From NCBI GenBank assembly GCA_004154925.1, contig QJNS01000029.1, positions 1 to 64,000 on the forward strand: DNA of 64,000 nucleotides, in the 5' to 3' direction. This stretch comes from Monosporascus cannonballus (taxonomy: Eukaryota > Ascomycota > Sordariomycetes > Xylariales). Shown here in pieces: positions 47,044 through 58,410 of this stretch. Each line of letters opens with the position of its first letter. Within the stretch, counting starts at the first letter, position 1. Made by a program: the position numbers and the translations under genes. A model generated the notes under the pieces. That model saw only the letters and a list, made by a program, of their open reading frames with translations, did no database searches and was not told where the DNA came from.

Positions 47044-47623
47044 GGAGTCCGTTGGTACGGTCCTGTCCTATTCGATGGTGTATGTCCTGCTGAGGGGTTC
47101 ATACTAAGAGCTTTGTTGATGTGACTCGGTATGTTTCCTTGGCAATATCCCGCTACCGAGCTCTTTACGTTCAAATACAGGAAAACAATCAACTATTCTA
47201 TCATATTGTAATGAACATCAGGGGCAAAAGGATGCGGTAGTTTATCACAATAATAATATTCCAAGTCATATTCACAATCTGGGTAAGTAGCGACATGGAA
47301 ATCTTGACTAGGTGCAGAATCTATTGCTAATCCATGAGTACCTCAATAGAGTGCCCCTGGTGTGCTTTATAACAATTTCTGCTCCGCTCCTACATCGTCT
47401 CTACTCTGCTTTTCTCATAGCTCTCTCCAAATATCGCAGGGGAATCAAGTAAAGGAAATCGCAACAGTCGCTAAGTCAGAGCTATGTGTCCAGGATCTGG
47501 TATTGAAATGGCGTCATGGGATTCAAGCAAAGTAGCCAATCTCTAGCAGTTTGTTCCTGTTTCCAATTCGATTCAGCCGCTAGTCCACTACGACTCACAA
47601 ACCCGTCAGGGACATTTCATCCT
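47044..47623. other. intergenic, nothing recognised
   Basis: 580 bp of AT-richer DNA between the dead membrane-protein gene and the 3' end of the 704-residue ORF. No gene, repeat or clear signal seen. Confidence 0.5.
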
Positions 47624-49738
47624 TCATCCCTCATCAGATGCTTCAATTGGGTCATCATCAAAGTCCGGCAACTCTCGTATAATAGGTCTGGCATCCAACG
47701 CCGTTTTCTTGCGCCTTCCTCTTCCCTTTGCTCGGATAGTCTTCGCGTTCTGGAAAAGTGGCACCTGTGTCCTCATTGGGTCTCTTGAACTAGCATTCTT
47801 TCCGACGAAAGTCTTCGGCGCTGCGAACCGAAACTCCTGTTCCGTTGTGCGTTGGTGTGGAGATCGTACCCAGCTAGTATTGTTAGTTGCGGTGCTGGGT
47901 TCATTGCTCGAATTTGACGGTATAGTGCCTCGGGTGGCCATATGACTCTCGCTCGAAGTTCTTGCCGATAAGGCAGCGGGAGAACCTTGCTTCTCGGAGA
48001 TAGAATGAACTGTTCCGCACGTTGCGACTGTCTCGAAGTCACGAAGATCATTGCTGGTAAAACAGATCTCACCAGTAGTACTGATAGAAGAATCGGACGG
48101 TTTCAGCTCGTGCGCAACCTGATGTGCTGCTTCATCGAATGCTCTTCGTTGTAATTCATCGCTATCGGTGTCAAAGACAAATTTCATCCAAGCCTCTTCT
48201 TCCTCTTCTTCCTTATTGAGGGTTCGAGATTGGGAACCTTGAACAGGGGGGATTCGCTGAGGAGGGTTCGCATTTTCCTGCCTGGCTGGTTCCTCGTTCA
48301 GTTTCGCCTCGCCACTAGTTGAGCAAGCAGCCGAATAGGAACTGGTTCCAGCGTCATCCAGAGGCTTCTCCGTGGGACGGGAAAACGAAGCTGATTCTAA
48401 GACAGGGTGAGATCCCACGACCATTGAGGCTGACTTAGGGGAGCTTTGTTCGAGCATGGCGTCTAGGGAAGGTAGCTCTACGCCTAGGTGCGATGGCAGG
48501 GCACTGACCCCAGGACTGACTGATAGTTGAATCAGAGAAGCGCCATGCGAAGAGGCCAGGGTTAAGGACTCGCTGCCCTTATCAGGCGACGCAAGGAAAT
48601 CCTTCCATGTCTCGTGGTCTGCTCCCTGCGATAGCAGCATCGCGTGTGCAGGTCGTCCGACCTGCACTTGGAGACTTTCTGGCGTTTCTGATTTAGATGG
48701 AGACCATTGGAGGACCCTGAAACGACCAGCTCGACGAGGGACAGGCTCATGGATGACTGATGAAGAGTGGACGAGTTGTGGCAGGTGCGCTTCACCCGGT
48801 ATAGGGCTTACTACCGGAGGGAGTGCAACATTGAGATCCTGATTCTTGTCTCCAAGCGGATGACTGTTTGAAAGCGGTAAGCTCGACTTCCTATTCCCGA
48901 TTCTTCTGTCCTTATTCGAACATTGCGGCGCATACAGATGACGAGCCTGGCTCGGGATCGGACTCGAAAGCTGGGTTGAAGAACCATTCAAGGCTCTTGG
49001 CACTAAACTGTATCGTTTTCTACTCCCCTGAGACGTGGTCCCTGCACTTGGTTGGATTTCCTGACTTCCGATCTGGATCCTCAGGGGTGCGTGCTGTTCA
49101 TGTTGAATAGCTAGATTGGGGTTGCAATAGTCTCTATTCAGAATGCCATCCTTACGGCCTGCGTCAATCAAATGCCGGAGTTTGCTCGTCTTTGTTGTGT
49201 GACGATCAACGCTCTTGGTCCACCGAGAATTGTCATTGCGATTAAGGTGACCGGGAAAGGCGATGTCAAGAGGTTGCTGCATGTTCAATCCGACCCAGTC
49301 CGCTTTTCCGAGCAATCTGCGTTTCTTTTCGTGAAGGGTCATAGGATCGGCATCGTTTTCACCGGTGTCCTGGGAGTTCCGTTGCCGCTTCTTCTCTCCC
49401 ATAAGCGGAGGCGATTCCGACAAGAGCTGCTTGTCGCTATGGTTAGCCCCTGGAGCGCGAACGTGCTCTTCAAGCTGAGATTTCTCCTTGGACTGCCTGT
49501 TACGATGGGCATGCTGCGAAGGACTCGGATATCGCCCATGAGGGGCCTTAGACGTCCTTGATTGACGCTGCAGCTGCCCAGTATCTCCAATATCCAGAAA
49601 AGATATGGTAATGGGACTCTGCTTCGCGTCACTATTGAACAGGTTGTTGCGAACCTTCGCGAAATGCTGCTTTTGGCGCACTAGGAGATGGTTTCGCTGC
49701 CTACCACGGGCTAAGTTGCCTTCCGTCCAATTCATCAC
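47624..49738 (-). CDS. large orphan protein, probably nuclear and disordered
   Basis: A single uninterrupted exon of 704 residues starting at MMNWTEGNLARG. Most of it is Ser/Gln/Pro-rich and likely disordered, with three islands that look constrained: KKRRLLGKADWVGLNMQQPL near residues 140-165; an acidic run EEEEEEAWMKFVFDTDSDEL with RRAFDEAAHQVAHELKPSDS near 510-550; and the C-terminus RAKGRGRRKKTALDAR followed by IIRELPDFDDDPIEASDEG. The basic AKGRGRRKK string resembles an AT-hook or nuclear localisation signal. No catalytic domain is seen and I do not recognise the family. The length without stops and the ordered islands argue it is real. The 5' end lies about 3.8 kb from the next gene. 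Confidence 0.75.
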   Translation of the reverse strand: MMNWTEGNLARGRQRNHLLVRQKQHFAKVRNNLFNSDAKQSPITISFLDIGDTGQLQRQSRTSKAPHGRYPSPSQHAHRNRQSKEKSQLEEHVRAPGANHSDKQLLSESPPLMGEKKRQRNSQDTGENDADPMTLHEKKRRLLGKADWVGLNMQQPLDIAFPGHLNRNDNSRWTKSVDRHTTKTSKLRHLIDAGRKDGILNRDYCNPNLAIQHEQHAPLRIQIGSQEIQPSAGTTSQGSRKRYSLVPRALNGSSTQLSSPIPSQARHLYAPQCSNKDRRIGNRKSSLPLSNSHPLGDKNQDLNVALPPVVSPIPGEAHLPQLVHSSSVIHEPVPRRAGRFRVLQWSPSKSETPESLQVQVGRPAHAMLLSQGADHETWKDFLASPDKGSESLTLASSHGASLIQLSVSPGVSALPSHLGVELPSLDAMLEQSSPKSASMVVGSHPVLESASFSRPTEKPLDDAGTSSYSAACSTSGEAKLNEEPARQENANPPQRIPPVQGSQSRTLNKEEEEEEAWMKFVFDTDSDELQRRAFDEAAHQVAHELKPSDSSISTTGEICFTSNDLRDFETVATCGTVHSISEKQGSPAALSARTSSESHMATRGTIPSNSSNEPSTATNNTSWVRSPHQRTTEQEFRFAAPKTFVGKNASSRDPMRTQVPLFQNAKTIRAKGRGRRKKTALDARPIIRELPDFDDDPIEASDEG

Positions 49739-52700
49739 AGACGAAGTCGGTGGTCACATCAGCGCCTCCTGAATTCACTTATAGATGTTTTCATATAAAT
49801 GCTGAGATAATATGATGATTATGAGAAGGGGGAAAGTGATTTTGACGCTGGAGCCTAGTACAGAAGTAAAGAATCGGAGCACGCCTTCTGGAAAACCAAG
49901 TCGCCGCCAGTTCGCGCCGGCTTTGTCGGGGCCAAGTGCCAAATGCTCCTTCCCTTCCATCTGCTTTGGCCATACACGCACTTTCCTTGCGAGAATATGA
50001 CAACTTCGGGGCTCACGTAACCTACTATCCGTATAATCGTTTGCATGTAATAAGGGTTGTCAATCCCTCCCTTGAACCTTTTGACTTAGGACACCTACCA
50101 CCTCGCCCTTACCAACTAGGTATCGCCTGGCATGTCATTGGAGGGACGCGGGCCCTTGGTCGTCAACTAGACCTCTGCCATCCATGTGATGCATTCAAAC
50201 TGTTCGTATGGTCGCCTGCCCAGGGCACGAATTGCAAATGATGACCAACTGTTTGCTCGGGCATCTGTAGAAGGGTGTTGCAGGTTAGATGATGAACCGA
50301 TACCTACATACTACTTACCTGGGTAGCCATCGGAAGATTCCTGAGCAGTTGCAATTTCATGGTTCCGAAGAAGTTCAACCCATCTATTCATTAAAGGGTA
50401 AGTTGCCAGAGATTGCCAACCAATTCACCTCATTTCAGAAGGACAACTGGTGAAGTTCCAGGAGCCGACATGGTGTACACCAACCATTTGTTGATATTGA
50501 GACACATTCGGATGACTCCCGCGGAAACAGCCGAAGAAGCTCTGCGAACTTGGCCGTCCGGCATAATGCTACCTGAGTTCCGATCCCTGGCAGGTGAGCG
50601 ATTTTACTCCTACGCGGAGTTGTTCAAAGACGTGGGTGTCGGTAGTATTGTATGATTTGGGTTTCAGCCTAGAAGTCTTGGAGAGAGCCCAATGGGGAAG
50701 CAATTGCAACCCCCAGCCCAAAATAATGCAACGGTGGCAGGCCGAGATCCAAATATTTCACACCCCTTTGGTTGCTAGGTCCTAAGAAAGTGTGTCAACT
50801 ATTTTGATCAACGGCCTGTGTGGGGAATCCGGAGTCGCATAAAGCAACTCCCAACAACCAATCAGCTTACAGCGATAAGGTAGCCACTTAGTTTGCGCTA
50901 TGGTTGCGCGCCGCATCTTGCGGTTCTGCATGGTGCTGCCATATGGTTTCTCCAGCTCGCTCAGCTCGGGGGAATATGGGGTCTCGTGCTAGCATGCGAC
51001 GGATATCTCAAAGCCGGGATCGGGACAAGGCTGTGGTTGGCCTGGGCCAATATACGCCATAATAGATATTCGTACATATTACCTACATGTATGCAACAGT
51101 GCTAGGTACCCCTGAAGCTCGCGGGTGGACAAGGGTGGGTTCTGGAGCCGCCTGTTACATCTGATAGGGAATGCTTGACGTTACGTGAATGCGAATACCA
51201 GAAAGAGCTTTAACCAAACCATTCAACATCTGAATATCGAGCAAGTTTTGCGCAATATTCGCCCAGACCCAGTTACTAGGGAGGACTCGTTGAATTGAAG
51301 GAACGCGCAAGGGGAATTCCTTTGCAAGCACTTCCCGTTTCTATATTCTTGTCAAATTAGCCTGAGCCATTTAATGATTGCTTGCTCTCTTTGCGCCTTG
51401 TTATCAAAAATTGTGGTTGATTTCATTAGCTCACGTGGGGAGAATTGATTCCTTTCCGTTAGCTCGGAAGCACTTTCTGTTAACTATCTGCAAGCTATGC
51501 GCCGCTTGCCCTTGCATGGGGAGATCTAGGATTTGTCTGGGTGAAAAGTAAATTCATGACAGGATTCTAGTAGTCGTGATACTAATCGCATTCTTCCGGT
51601 TCTTTCATGACTCGGAAGAATATACGCAACATGGTTTCAACCCGTTGCACGGGTCTCCCACATGATACACCCGCTATGGTGGACAATCGTCGGCGGCTTT
51701 GGCCCAGCCCCAAGGCTAATGAGTATAACGCCCGAAGTTCGGATGTCTCGATTACCTATACTCATCAACAGTACGACATAGTGGCTGTTGTTTCCCTTAA
51801 ATTTCACTGGTAAAGTAACCCCGGGAGGCTGGGTGATGGACGGCTATTTGGTGTCCTTGAAAGGCAAGCATATCGGAAACCGTTGGTCCTGATCAATGAG
51901 TAATATCTCAGTAAACTTTATCCTATGCCACCGATTGTAAGTGCTTATCAAGCAAGTCGTATACCATAGGTACTACATCGGCAGCTACCTGGGTAGTTCT
52001 AAGTTGAGGAATTGCTAATTCTGCGTACGCGAAGTGGTAGGTCACGTAATCTGATGGCACCGCAGAGCAAAAGGGGCGTGCGAGACGTAATAATAAAGGA
52101 GCAGTTAACTACCTATGTGATCTAACATGGGCCGGAGTTTGTGAGATGCGATCTCATTTTTGGTGATCAAAACGAGCACCGCGTCAACATGTTCGGCGGT
52201 TATCATCAAAAGGGTCCAAGAGGATCCGCTCCGCTTCATCAGTGGAATACCCCTCGAGCGCCGGCACATTAGACCTAGGGCGAGAAGTCCAATGAATATG
52301 GAACTCGGTGTTTCCAATTGGCGAATCCGCAAACGGTCAAGATGCAATAAAGCTGTCGGCTGGGACTTGGCGCCAGATGAGGTTCCATTGGGATTCTAGA
52401 ATGAAGGACATCCAGACCGCTTGAAACGGCGACACAGACAATACCGCTTGATGTATTGTCTGACCGGAAGGTTACTACAAGTAGAAAAATATCTTCCTTG
52501 CATACATCCACATACGTACGTAGGATATTACCAGGAGTATCAATATTGTCATCCATTCAGTGCCCATGATTGATTGGTATGATACCATTGACCCCGCCGT
52601 TACCGCCAGACGCTTGATTGATCCTACACTTGCCCACTCGTGCCACCACCCTATAGAGGAGGCGAGGGAGGGCCAGCAGGGTCCAAACAAGCCTAACAAC

Positions 52701-52743
52701 CCCGATTCCAACCCCACCATGAAGACTTCCTGGGACGGCAGGG
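49739..52743. other. intergenic, nothing recognised
   Basis: Three kilobases with short opens only. One frame at 50413-50655 (PAETAEEALRTWPSGIMLPE, FRSLAGERFYSYAELFKDVG) reads somewhat like protein, but no family, exon structure or continuation supports it. Confidence 0.5.
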
Positions 52744-52996
52744 GGGTGGCAGATAAATTGCAACTTGACAAAATCGCCCCCCAAGTGACAAATGTATGGC
52801 TTAGTACAATGACGTCTATATGTTTTCGACCTGACTTTTTTACTGTTAAATGGTTTTAAAGGTTATTAATGATCATAACCGCTTTGAATTGAATAAAAGT
52901 CCCTATATCCAGACGTGTGTGGTCAAGAGAACTATACAGGTATGTTAAGGTTGGACGTGTAACCGTCCGCTAAAAGTTGCAATTTATCTGCCACCC
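52744..52996. mobile_element. MITE with perfect 23-bp terminal inverted repeats
   Basis: Bases 52744-52766 and 52974-52996 are exact inverted repeats, each beginning GGGTGGCAGATAAATTGCAA when read inward. The 253-bp element has no ORF. No obvious target-site duplication is seen in the flanks. Each arm contains AGATAA, a match to the HGATAR motif of fungal GATA factors. It sits about 510 bp upstream of the glutamine synthetase start codon. Perfect arms suggest it is younger than the elements at 0.6-5 kb. Confidence 0.75.
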
Positions 52997-53155
52997 GCAT
53001 GGACGGTAACCCTTGTAACTACCTGTAGGTGTGTGCGTGCCACATGCATCATCCCTCAGCAGTACCCTGACCGGACGACACACCATTTTTCCTTCGGTGA
53101 CGGTTGAAGAGTAGTAATGGGTACCGCTAACTTGGCCTGGAAACCTGCCCAGAAG

Positions 53156-53402
53156 CCCTTATCATTTAGGTATCTACCTAACCCAATGTTCAACTAGGTA
53201 CCTAGGTAGTTTGCGGTCTGCGGTGCGTCTCGATTGCTTTGAGAATTCAACCAGTTACGAGGCACTGCCCCGTCAAACTGATAAGGCCAATCCACATAAA
53301 AAGCCTCGCCCCCGCCGGCCATTGTTCAACTCATACTTAAACTTGAAAACCCTCTTCTTGTTCTCCTATACACTCATTCACGGGCAGTCCTTCCTATTAT
53401 CA
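53156..53402. promoter_or_regulatory. GATA-factor motif cluster upstream of glutamine synthetase
   Basis: Three matches to HGATAR lie within 360 bp of the start codon: TTATCA at 53159-53164 (reverse), TGATAA at 53279-53284 and TTATCA at 53397-53402 (reverse). Fungal nitrogen regulators of the AreA/NIT2 type bind such sites, often in pairs or clusters, and glutamine synthetase is a known nitrogen-controlled gene, so control by such a factor is likely but inferred. TACCTAGGTA-like palindromes lie at 53170-53212. Confidence 0.45.
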
Positions 53403-53509
53403 GATCAAAGAAATTGTTTTGACTTCGCGGCTCGTCACCTGCGACACCTTTCACCTTAGGAAAAATAAAAGAGCTATATTTATCAGTTCACACATCACAG
53501 GCCGCAACC

Positions 53510-55292
53510 ATGGTAAGTACCGGTAGTTGGATGCGCGAAACCCCACCATGCGACCAACTCTAGCCAATTACCCCTCCCCATCACGAGACGATTTGCTAAC
53601 AGAATCCTCCTACAGGCTGAGAACCAGTTTATCTCGTACACTGAGAACGTGAGCACGCGACCCTTCCCCCCGGCCAGACAGACCACGGGTTTGGTCTGGA
53701 AGGAAATAGTGCTTCCAGTCGCTAGGTGCAGCATTGGCTAACTCAATCGCTCTGTAGTTGATGAAGTACATGAAGCTCGACCAGAAGGGCTCCGCCATGG
53801 CGGAGTACATCTGGATCGATGCTGTTGGCGGTGTTCGATCCAAGAGCAAGGTATGTAATTTGCCTTATGGGTTATCTCGGTCAAATCACCTTTGTTTCTG
53901 TTACTCGATACGTTCCTGTCATGAATCACACCCGTACCCTCTTTGTGCATGTAGCCTAGTGGGTGGCATACGCAGCGACTACCTAATTTTAGCTCTCGGC
54001 TCGCCCTTCGTGGCAAATTCTCCCGGGAATTTACGGGCGATTCTATCAATGACCCCCACAAACCGCGGGTGGACGGGAGAGGAAAGCCTGGGAATTCCGA
54101 CTGCGCCTCCTTGGCGTTCTTCACAGCCGTCGGCTTGTTTGATTCCATCATCGACCCACACAACCGAAATGCCACTGTTTTATGCCTGCCCCATTTTAGA
54201 CCCTGTGTCAAGTGGCCTGGTTCTGTCACGATCACAAGTGGCAACCCTTGGGAATGGCGTCATATCTTCGCCCCTCTTCTCGTGCGGATACTGTAAAGCA
54301 TGGCGAACAGTTGCTAACATGACATGAACTTCTAGACCATTACATCAGTTCCCAAAGATGGTTTCAAGCCTGAGGATCTTCCTGTCTGGAACTTCGACGG
54401 TTCCTCCACCGGCCAAGCCCCTGGTGACAACTCTGATGTCTACCTGAAGCCCGTCGCTGTCTTCCCCGACCCCTTCCGAGGTGTTCCAAACGTCATCGTT
54501 CTGTGCGAGACGTGGAATGCCGATGGCACCCCCAACAAGGCCAACCACCGTCACGAATGCGCCAAGTTGATGGAGGCCCACGCCGAGCAGGAGCCGTGGT
54601 TCGGATTGGAACAGGAGTACACCCTATTCGACATGAATGACAGGCCGTATGGCTGGCCCAAGAACGGTTTCCCGGCGCCTCAGGGCCCCTACTACTGTGG
54701 TGTGGGTGCCGGCAAGGTTGTGTGCCGCGATATTGTCGAGGCTCACTACAAGGCCTGCCTGTACGCCGGTGTCAAGATCTCTGGTACCAACGCTGAAGTC
54801 ATGCCCGCCCAGTGGGAGTTCCAGGTTGGTCCCTGCACCGGTATCGAGATGGGTGATCACCTGTGGATGGCCCGTTTCCTTCTTCACCGAGTCTCCGAGG
54901 AGTTCGGTGCGAAGGTCTCCGTCGAGCCCAAGCCCATTCAGGGAGACTGGAACGGAGCCGGTCTCCACTCTAACTTCTCGACCAAGGCGATGCGCGCCGA
55001 AGGTGGTATGAAGCACATCGAGGCCGCTATCAAGAAGCTCGAAGGTCGACATAAGGAACACATCGCCGTCTATGGCGAGGGTAACGAACAACGCCTTACT
55101 GGTAGACACGAGACTGGAGACATCGAACAGTTCACATACGGTGTTGCCGATCGTGGTTCGTCGATCCGTATTCCGCGGGAGACGGCCGCCAAGGGCTATG
55201 GGTACTTCGAGGACCGACGTCCCGCGTCCAACGCCGACCCGTACCAAATAACGGGAATAATCATGGAAACCATCTTTGGTGCTGCTAAATAA
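53510..55292 (+). CDS. glutamine synthetase
   Basis: Four coding exons: 53510-53512 (ATG only), 53616-53648, 53758-53850 and 54336-55292, with introns of 103, 109 and 485 bp, giving 361 residues, the normal eukaryotic type-II length. The start [20 protein letters not shown] and the motifs [22 protein letters not shown] (metal-binding glutamates), [50 protein letters not shown] (glutamate binding) and [20 protein letters not shown] are all present. It condenses ammonia and glutamate with ATP in the cytosol, the key step of nitrogen assimilation. The first exon contributes only the initiator codon; the ATG followed immediately by GTAAGT and the acceptor before GCTGAGAAC fix it. The third intron is unusually long for this genome. 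Confidence 0.96.
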
Positions 55293-57156
55293 TTCTGGGA
55301 TACCCACGCGAGACGCGGTGTTTTTATTTCGAAGGGGGACTGTCCGTTACATAGAATAAAGGCGTCTGTCACTTATAGGTTTGATGACTTCAAGAAGAAT
55401 GGCATAAACTTTCGTTATTATCTCCTCGTTCCAGAATCGTGCTACTATATTTGCTACACGAAGTAACATGCCTGTGGTACCTTATTGTAGATTTCTGTGG
55501 CCTGGTTGCTGGCCCCTTTTGTTGGTGAAAGGGACTGCTGTTCTAACAATGTCGCATCTCCAGCCCAACAGCGAAATAGTCATCTATATATGAATAGGCG
55601 CATTGAATCTCTAGTCTCCTTTTCGCCGGGCAGAATATTTGGATGGAAAGAACCATACCGTGTCAGCCTTGAAAGAAGACGGGACAAAGGGGTCGTCGGT
55701 TGTCTTGGTTCCCTTCTGGGCCACTAATGTGGGTCAGAGTCCCCTTCTGTCTGGCTGGACCCGGAGTCCTGTAAACTTAACAACGTCCCCCTTTTCAGCC
55801 TCGCATGATGAGGGCGATCCCTATGCACACGGGGAGGTACCAGTAGTGCATAGCGAACAACCAACATATGTTCAGGTCATTTTAAGTATAGTTTTGACGT
55901 ATTGGGATTTCAACTCCTCGCTTCTATAAGACCCTAGAGATTCCCACACCATATACCGTTAAGAAAGTGGCAAGTATCTCGGTTTTGCGATCCGGTATAA
56001 GTCACTATATGCGCGCAACGACAAGGATGGAGCTAAGAGTACGAAGGTCATATAAGCGAAAGTTGCATTCAGCATGCCCCAACATGGCATCTGCGAGGCG
56101 GCTTCAAATCTCTGAGCCTACCATGAATGATACTAGGAGAACCTGATACCTTCATCAGGGCCCTTGCCGCTGATAAAGAAAGTGAACTTTATACTAGCCA
56201 AGTCTCGGTATCCTGTTTAAAGCGGAAGGAGCCAGCGTACTACCGTCCGGCGTCTTGCATCATATACAGATCCGAGGAAGGTGCCCGTCTCCAGTTCTGC
56301 CTGCCGTACTTGCCGTTCGCTGTCTGTTGATTATTTCTGTGGGTCTTTTCTCTCATATAAGACGCGGACTGCCCATCTACTTTCTTCGTCTCTTCTTCCC
56401 CCTCTCCCCTCTCTCGTGATGGTGGTGGTGGCGCCGGCGACGCTGGTCTTGCCACCGTCGGGTCTCTCGGTGCTCACGAATACCTCGAGACCACTGGTTA
56501 TTCGCCTGCCACTGGGCACACCGGTGTGCCACGGCCCAATCTTTGGAACTCTAGTGCGCGCTCTCTTCGTTAGAATCTTTGCTTCAAGTGGGATCCTGAG
56601 GAAGATGATGCTTGCTGGACGTCAGATGTTGGTTTAGGGATGAAGCTCGATTTGATGTAACGGGCATAGGCTGAGAATTGTCGATTGCGGTCAAGCTCAC
56701 GAGATAGATGGAAGGTCACGGTATCCCCTCAAAATGAAGGCAGTCATGCCCCGACTACTCAAGCATACCTAAGCAAGATTGCACTTTAATGGTGTCGGAC
56801 AGCCCATAAATTGATTATTTCGGTCTAGTCAGGCTACATACAGGCCGTTCTCGTCTTCCACTTCTTCCCTTCCAAGAATCACCTAATTGTAGAATGGCAT
56901 ACTCGTATTATCAAGTTACGCAGCCCAGCACCAATCCATGGGATGATTGGCTTTCGCTTCACGGTTCCACTAAGAGGGTCGCATATCGATCGCACACATG
57001 GAGATCTCTGATTAGATGTATCAAAGGTATGTTTACGAATGCACAGTCTGCCTGAGATGAAGTCATACCCAAGATTTAGCATGTCTTTCTGCTATATTTC
57101 GAACCTACACCTCCATTCCCGGTGGGTGTTCTTTTTCTCTTATGTCTTGACCCAAG
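55293..57156. other. intergenic, nothing recognised
   Basis: 1.9 kb between the convergent 3' ends of glutamine synthetase and the dioxygenase gene. Short opens only. Confidence 0.5.
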
Positions 57157-58410
57157 TTAAAAGAGTATCCTCAACCGGTTACCGCCTGACGAAGGAGTGG
57201 GCTCGGCCGGCTGCTCCTGAGGGCCGGCGTTGCTCGGGGAAGGACTCCCGCCGCCCCCTTCATCGTCCTCGGTGTCATTCTCATCATCGCCACTACCAGT
57301 GTAGTATGCCGCGGGCTGTGCCTGCTCGCTGTAATCCGCCGTCCGGTCCACGCCGACCGCGGTCCACAGGAGCAAGCCGTCGGCCAGGTCCTCGCCCAGA
57401 CGCACGTAGTCGAGGAAGGGGTCCGCGGCCTCGGTGGCGGCGGACGCGATCAGCACGTCCTCGTCGTTGGGCGTCAGCTCGTTGCGGTTCGTGTTGTACG
57501 GCGTCGTCCGCTCGACGGCGTTGATGAGGCCTTGGTCGAAGTACAGCTGCCCGATGTGCGTTGGCGTGCCCTCACCGTACGCGTAGGGCAGCTCCGTCGC
57601 GCCCTCGGTGCTCATGACGTGCACGTGCGGCGTCCGCATGTAGTAGTGGCCTGGGAAGATGCTGCTGAAAGCCGCGACGCCGTCCGAGTCCGTGACCTGG
57701 ACGCCGCGCCCGAATGTTGTCTCGAGGCCCCCCTGACCCGACCGGCCCACGCCCGAGTACACGCCCAACGCGTTGCTGTGCCACACGTCGACGAGCAGGC
57801 CCGGGATCGGCTCGCACGTCGCCGTGTCGACGAATTGCAGGTCCAAGTACATGGGGACCCCGGGCTCCCCGTCGGTGATGTTGCTCCGTACCCGCTCGCC
57901 GGAGACCCAGTACGGTCCGAGGATGCTCTCCGGCACCAGCGCGCAGGTCGCGTTGGAGCCGAAGAGCGTGTCCATGGACGTATCCAGGGTGTAGTCCTCG
58001 TCGCTGTGGTCGTGCGATACCTGGGACCATTTGGCGAGAGATTCTTCGTCGCGCTTGCGCCTCGACGCCACGGGGCCTGGGATGCGGGTTAGCGCACGTA
58101 CTTCGCGGGTGACATGGTCATGTTCGAGGCGGGGTCAGGCGAGCTCACCATCTGGCAGACCACGCGCGGCGCGAAGGGCGTGAGCGGTAGCAGCACGACG
58201 AGCTATGCTGCGCGCCTTCAGCGCAAGTGCCTGGGGAGAGTTTGCGCACCGCCCCAGGCTCCTGTGGGCTTTCGTGTGCGCCTCACTGTGCCGCGCTGCC
58301 TCGCGCTTGATCTCCTCGGCGGAACTATCCTCGCCGGGATGCGCAAGGACGGCGCCTAGCAAAGAGGAAGACGCCAAAGAGGCGATAACGGAAGATCGTA
58401 GGTTAACCAT
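57157..58410 (-). CDS. secreted intradiol ring-cleavage dioxygenase
   Basis: Two exons on the reverse strand: 58410-58149 and 58076-57157, with a 72-bp intron (GTGAGC, CAG, phase 1), giving 393 residues. The N-terminus (VNLRSSVIASLASSSLLGAV, cut near LAHPGED) is a signal peptide. A helical, Ala/Arg-rich pro-region (about 25-100) precedes the catalytic domain. Non-heme Fe(III) ligands of the family are all visible: Tyr143 in PESILGPYWV, Tyr232 or 233 and His238, His240 in FPGHYYMRTPHVHVM. These enzymes open catechol-type rings between the two hydroxyls, here outside the cell, for lignin or plant-phenolic breakdown. The last 45 residues (about 350-393) are a Gly/Ser/Pro/acidic tail, disordered and possibly a cell-wall linker. 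The start was set at the ATG at 58410 rather than an in-frame TTG. Very high GC3. Confidence 0.93.

Noticed and set aside
50413..50655. 80-codon forward frame (PAETAEEALRTWPSGIMLPE)
   Set aside because: Looks slightly protein-like, but there is no continuation, family or gene structure.
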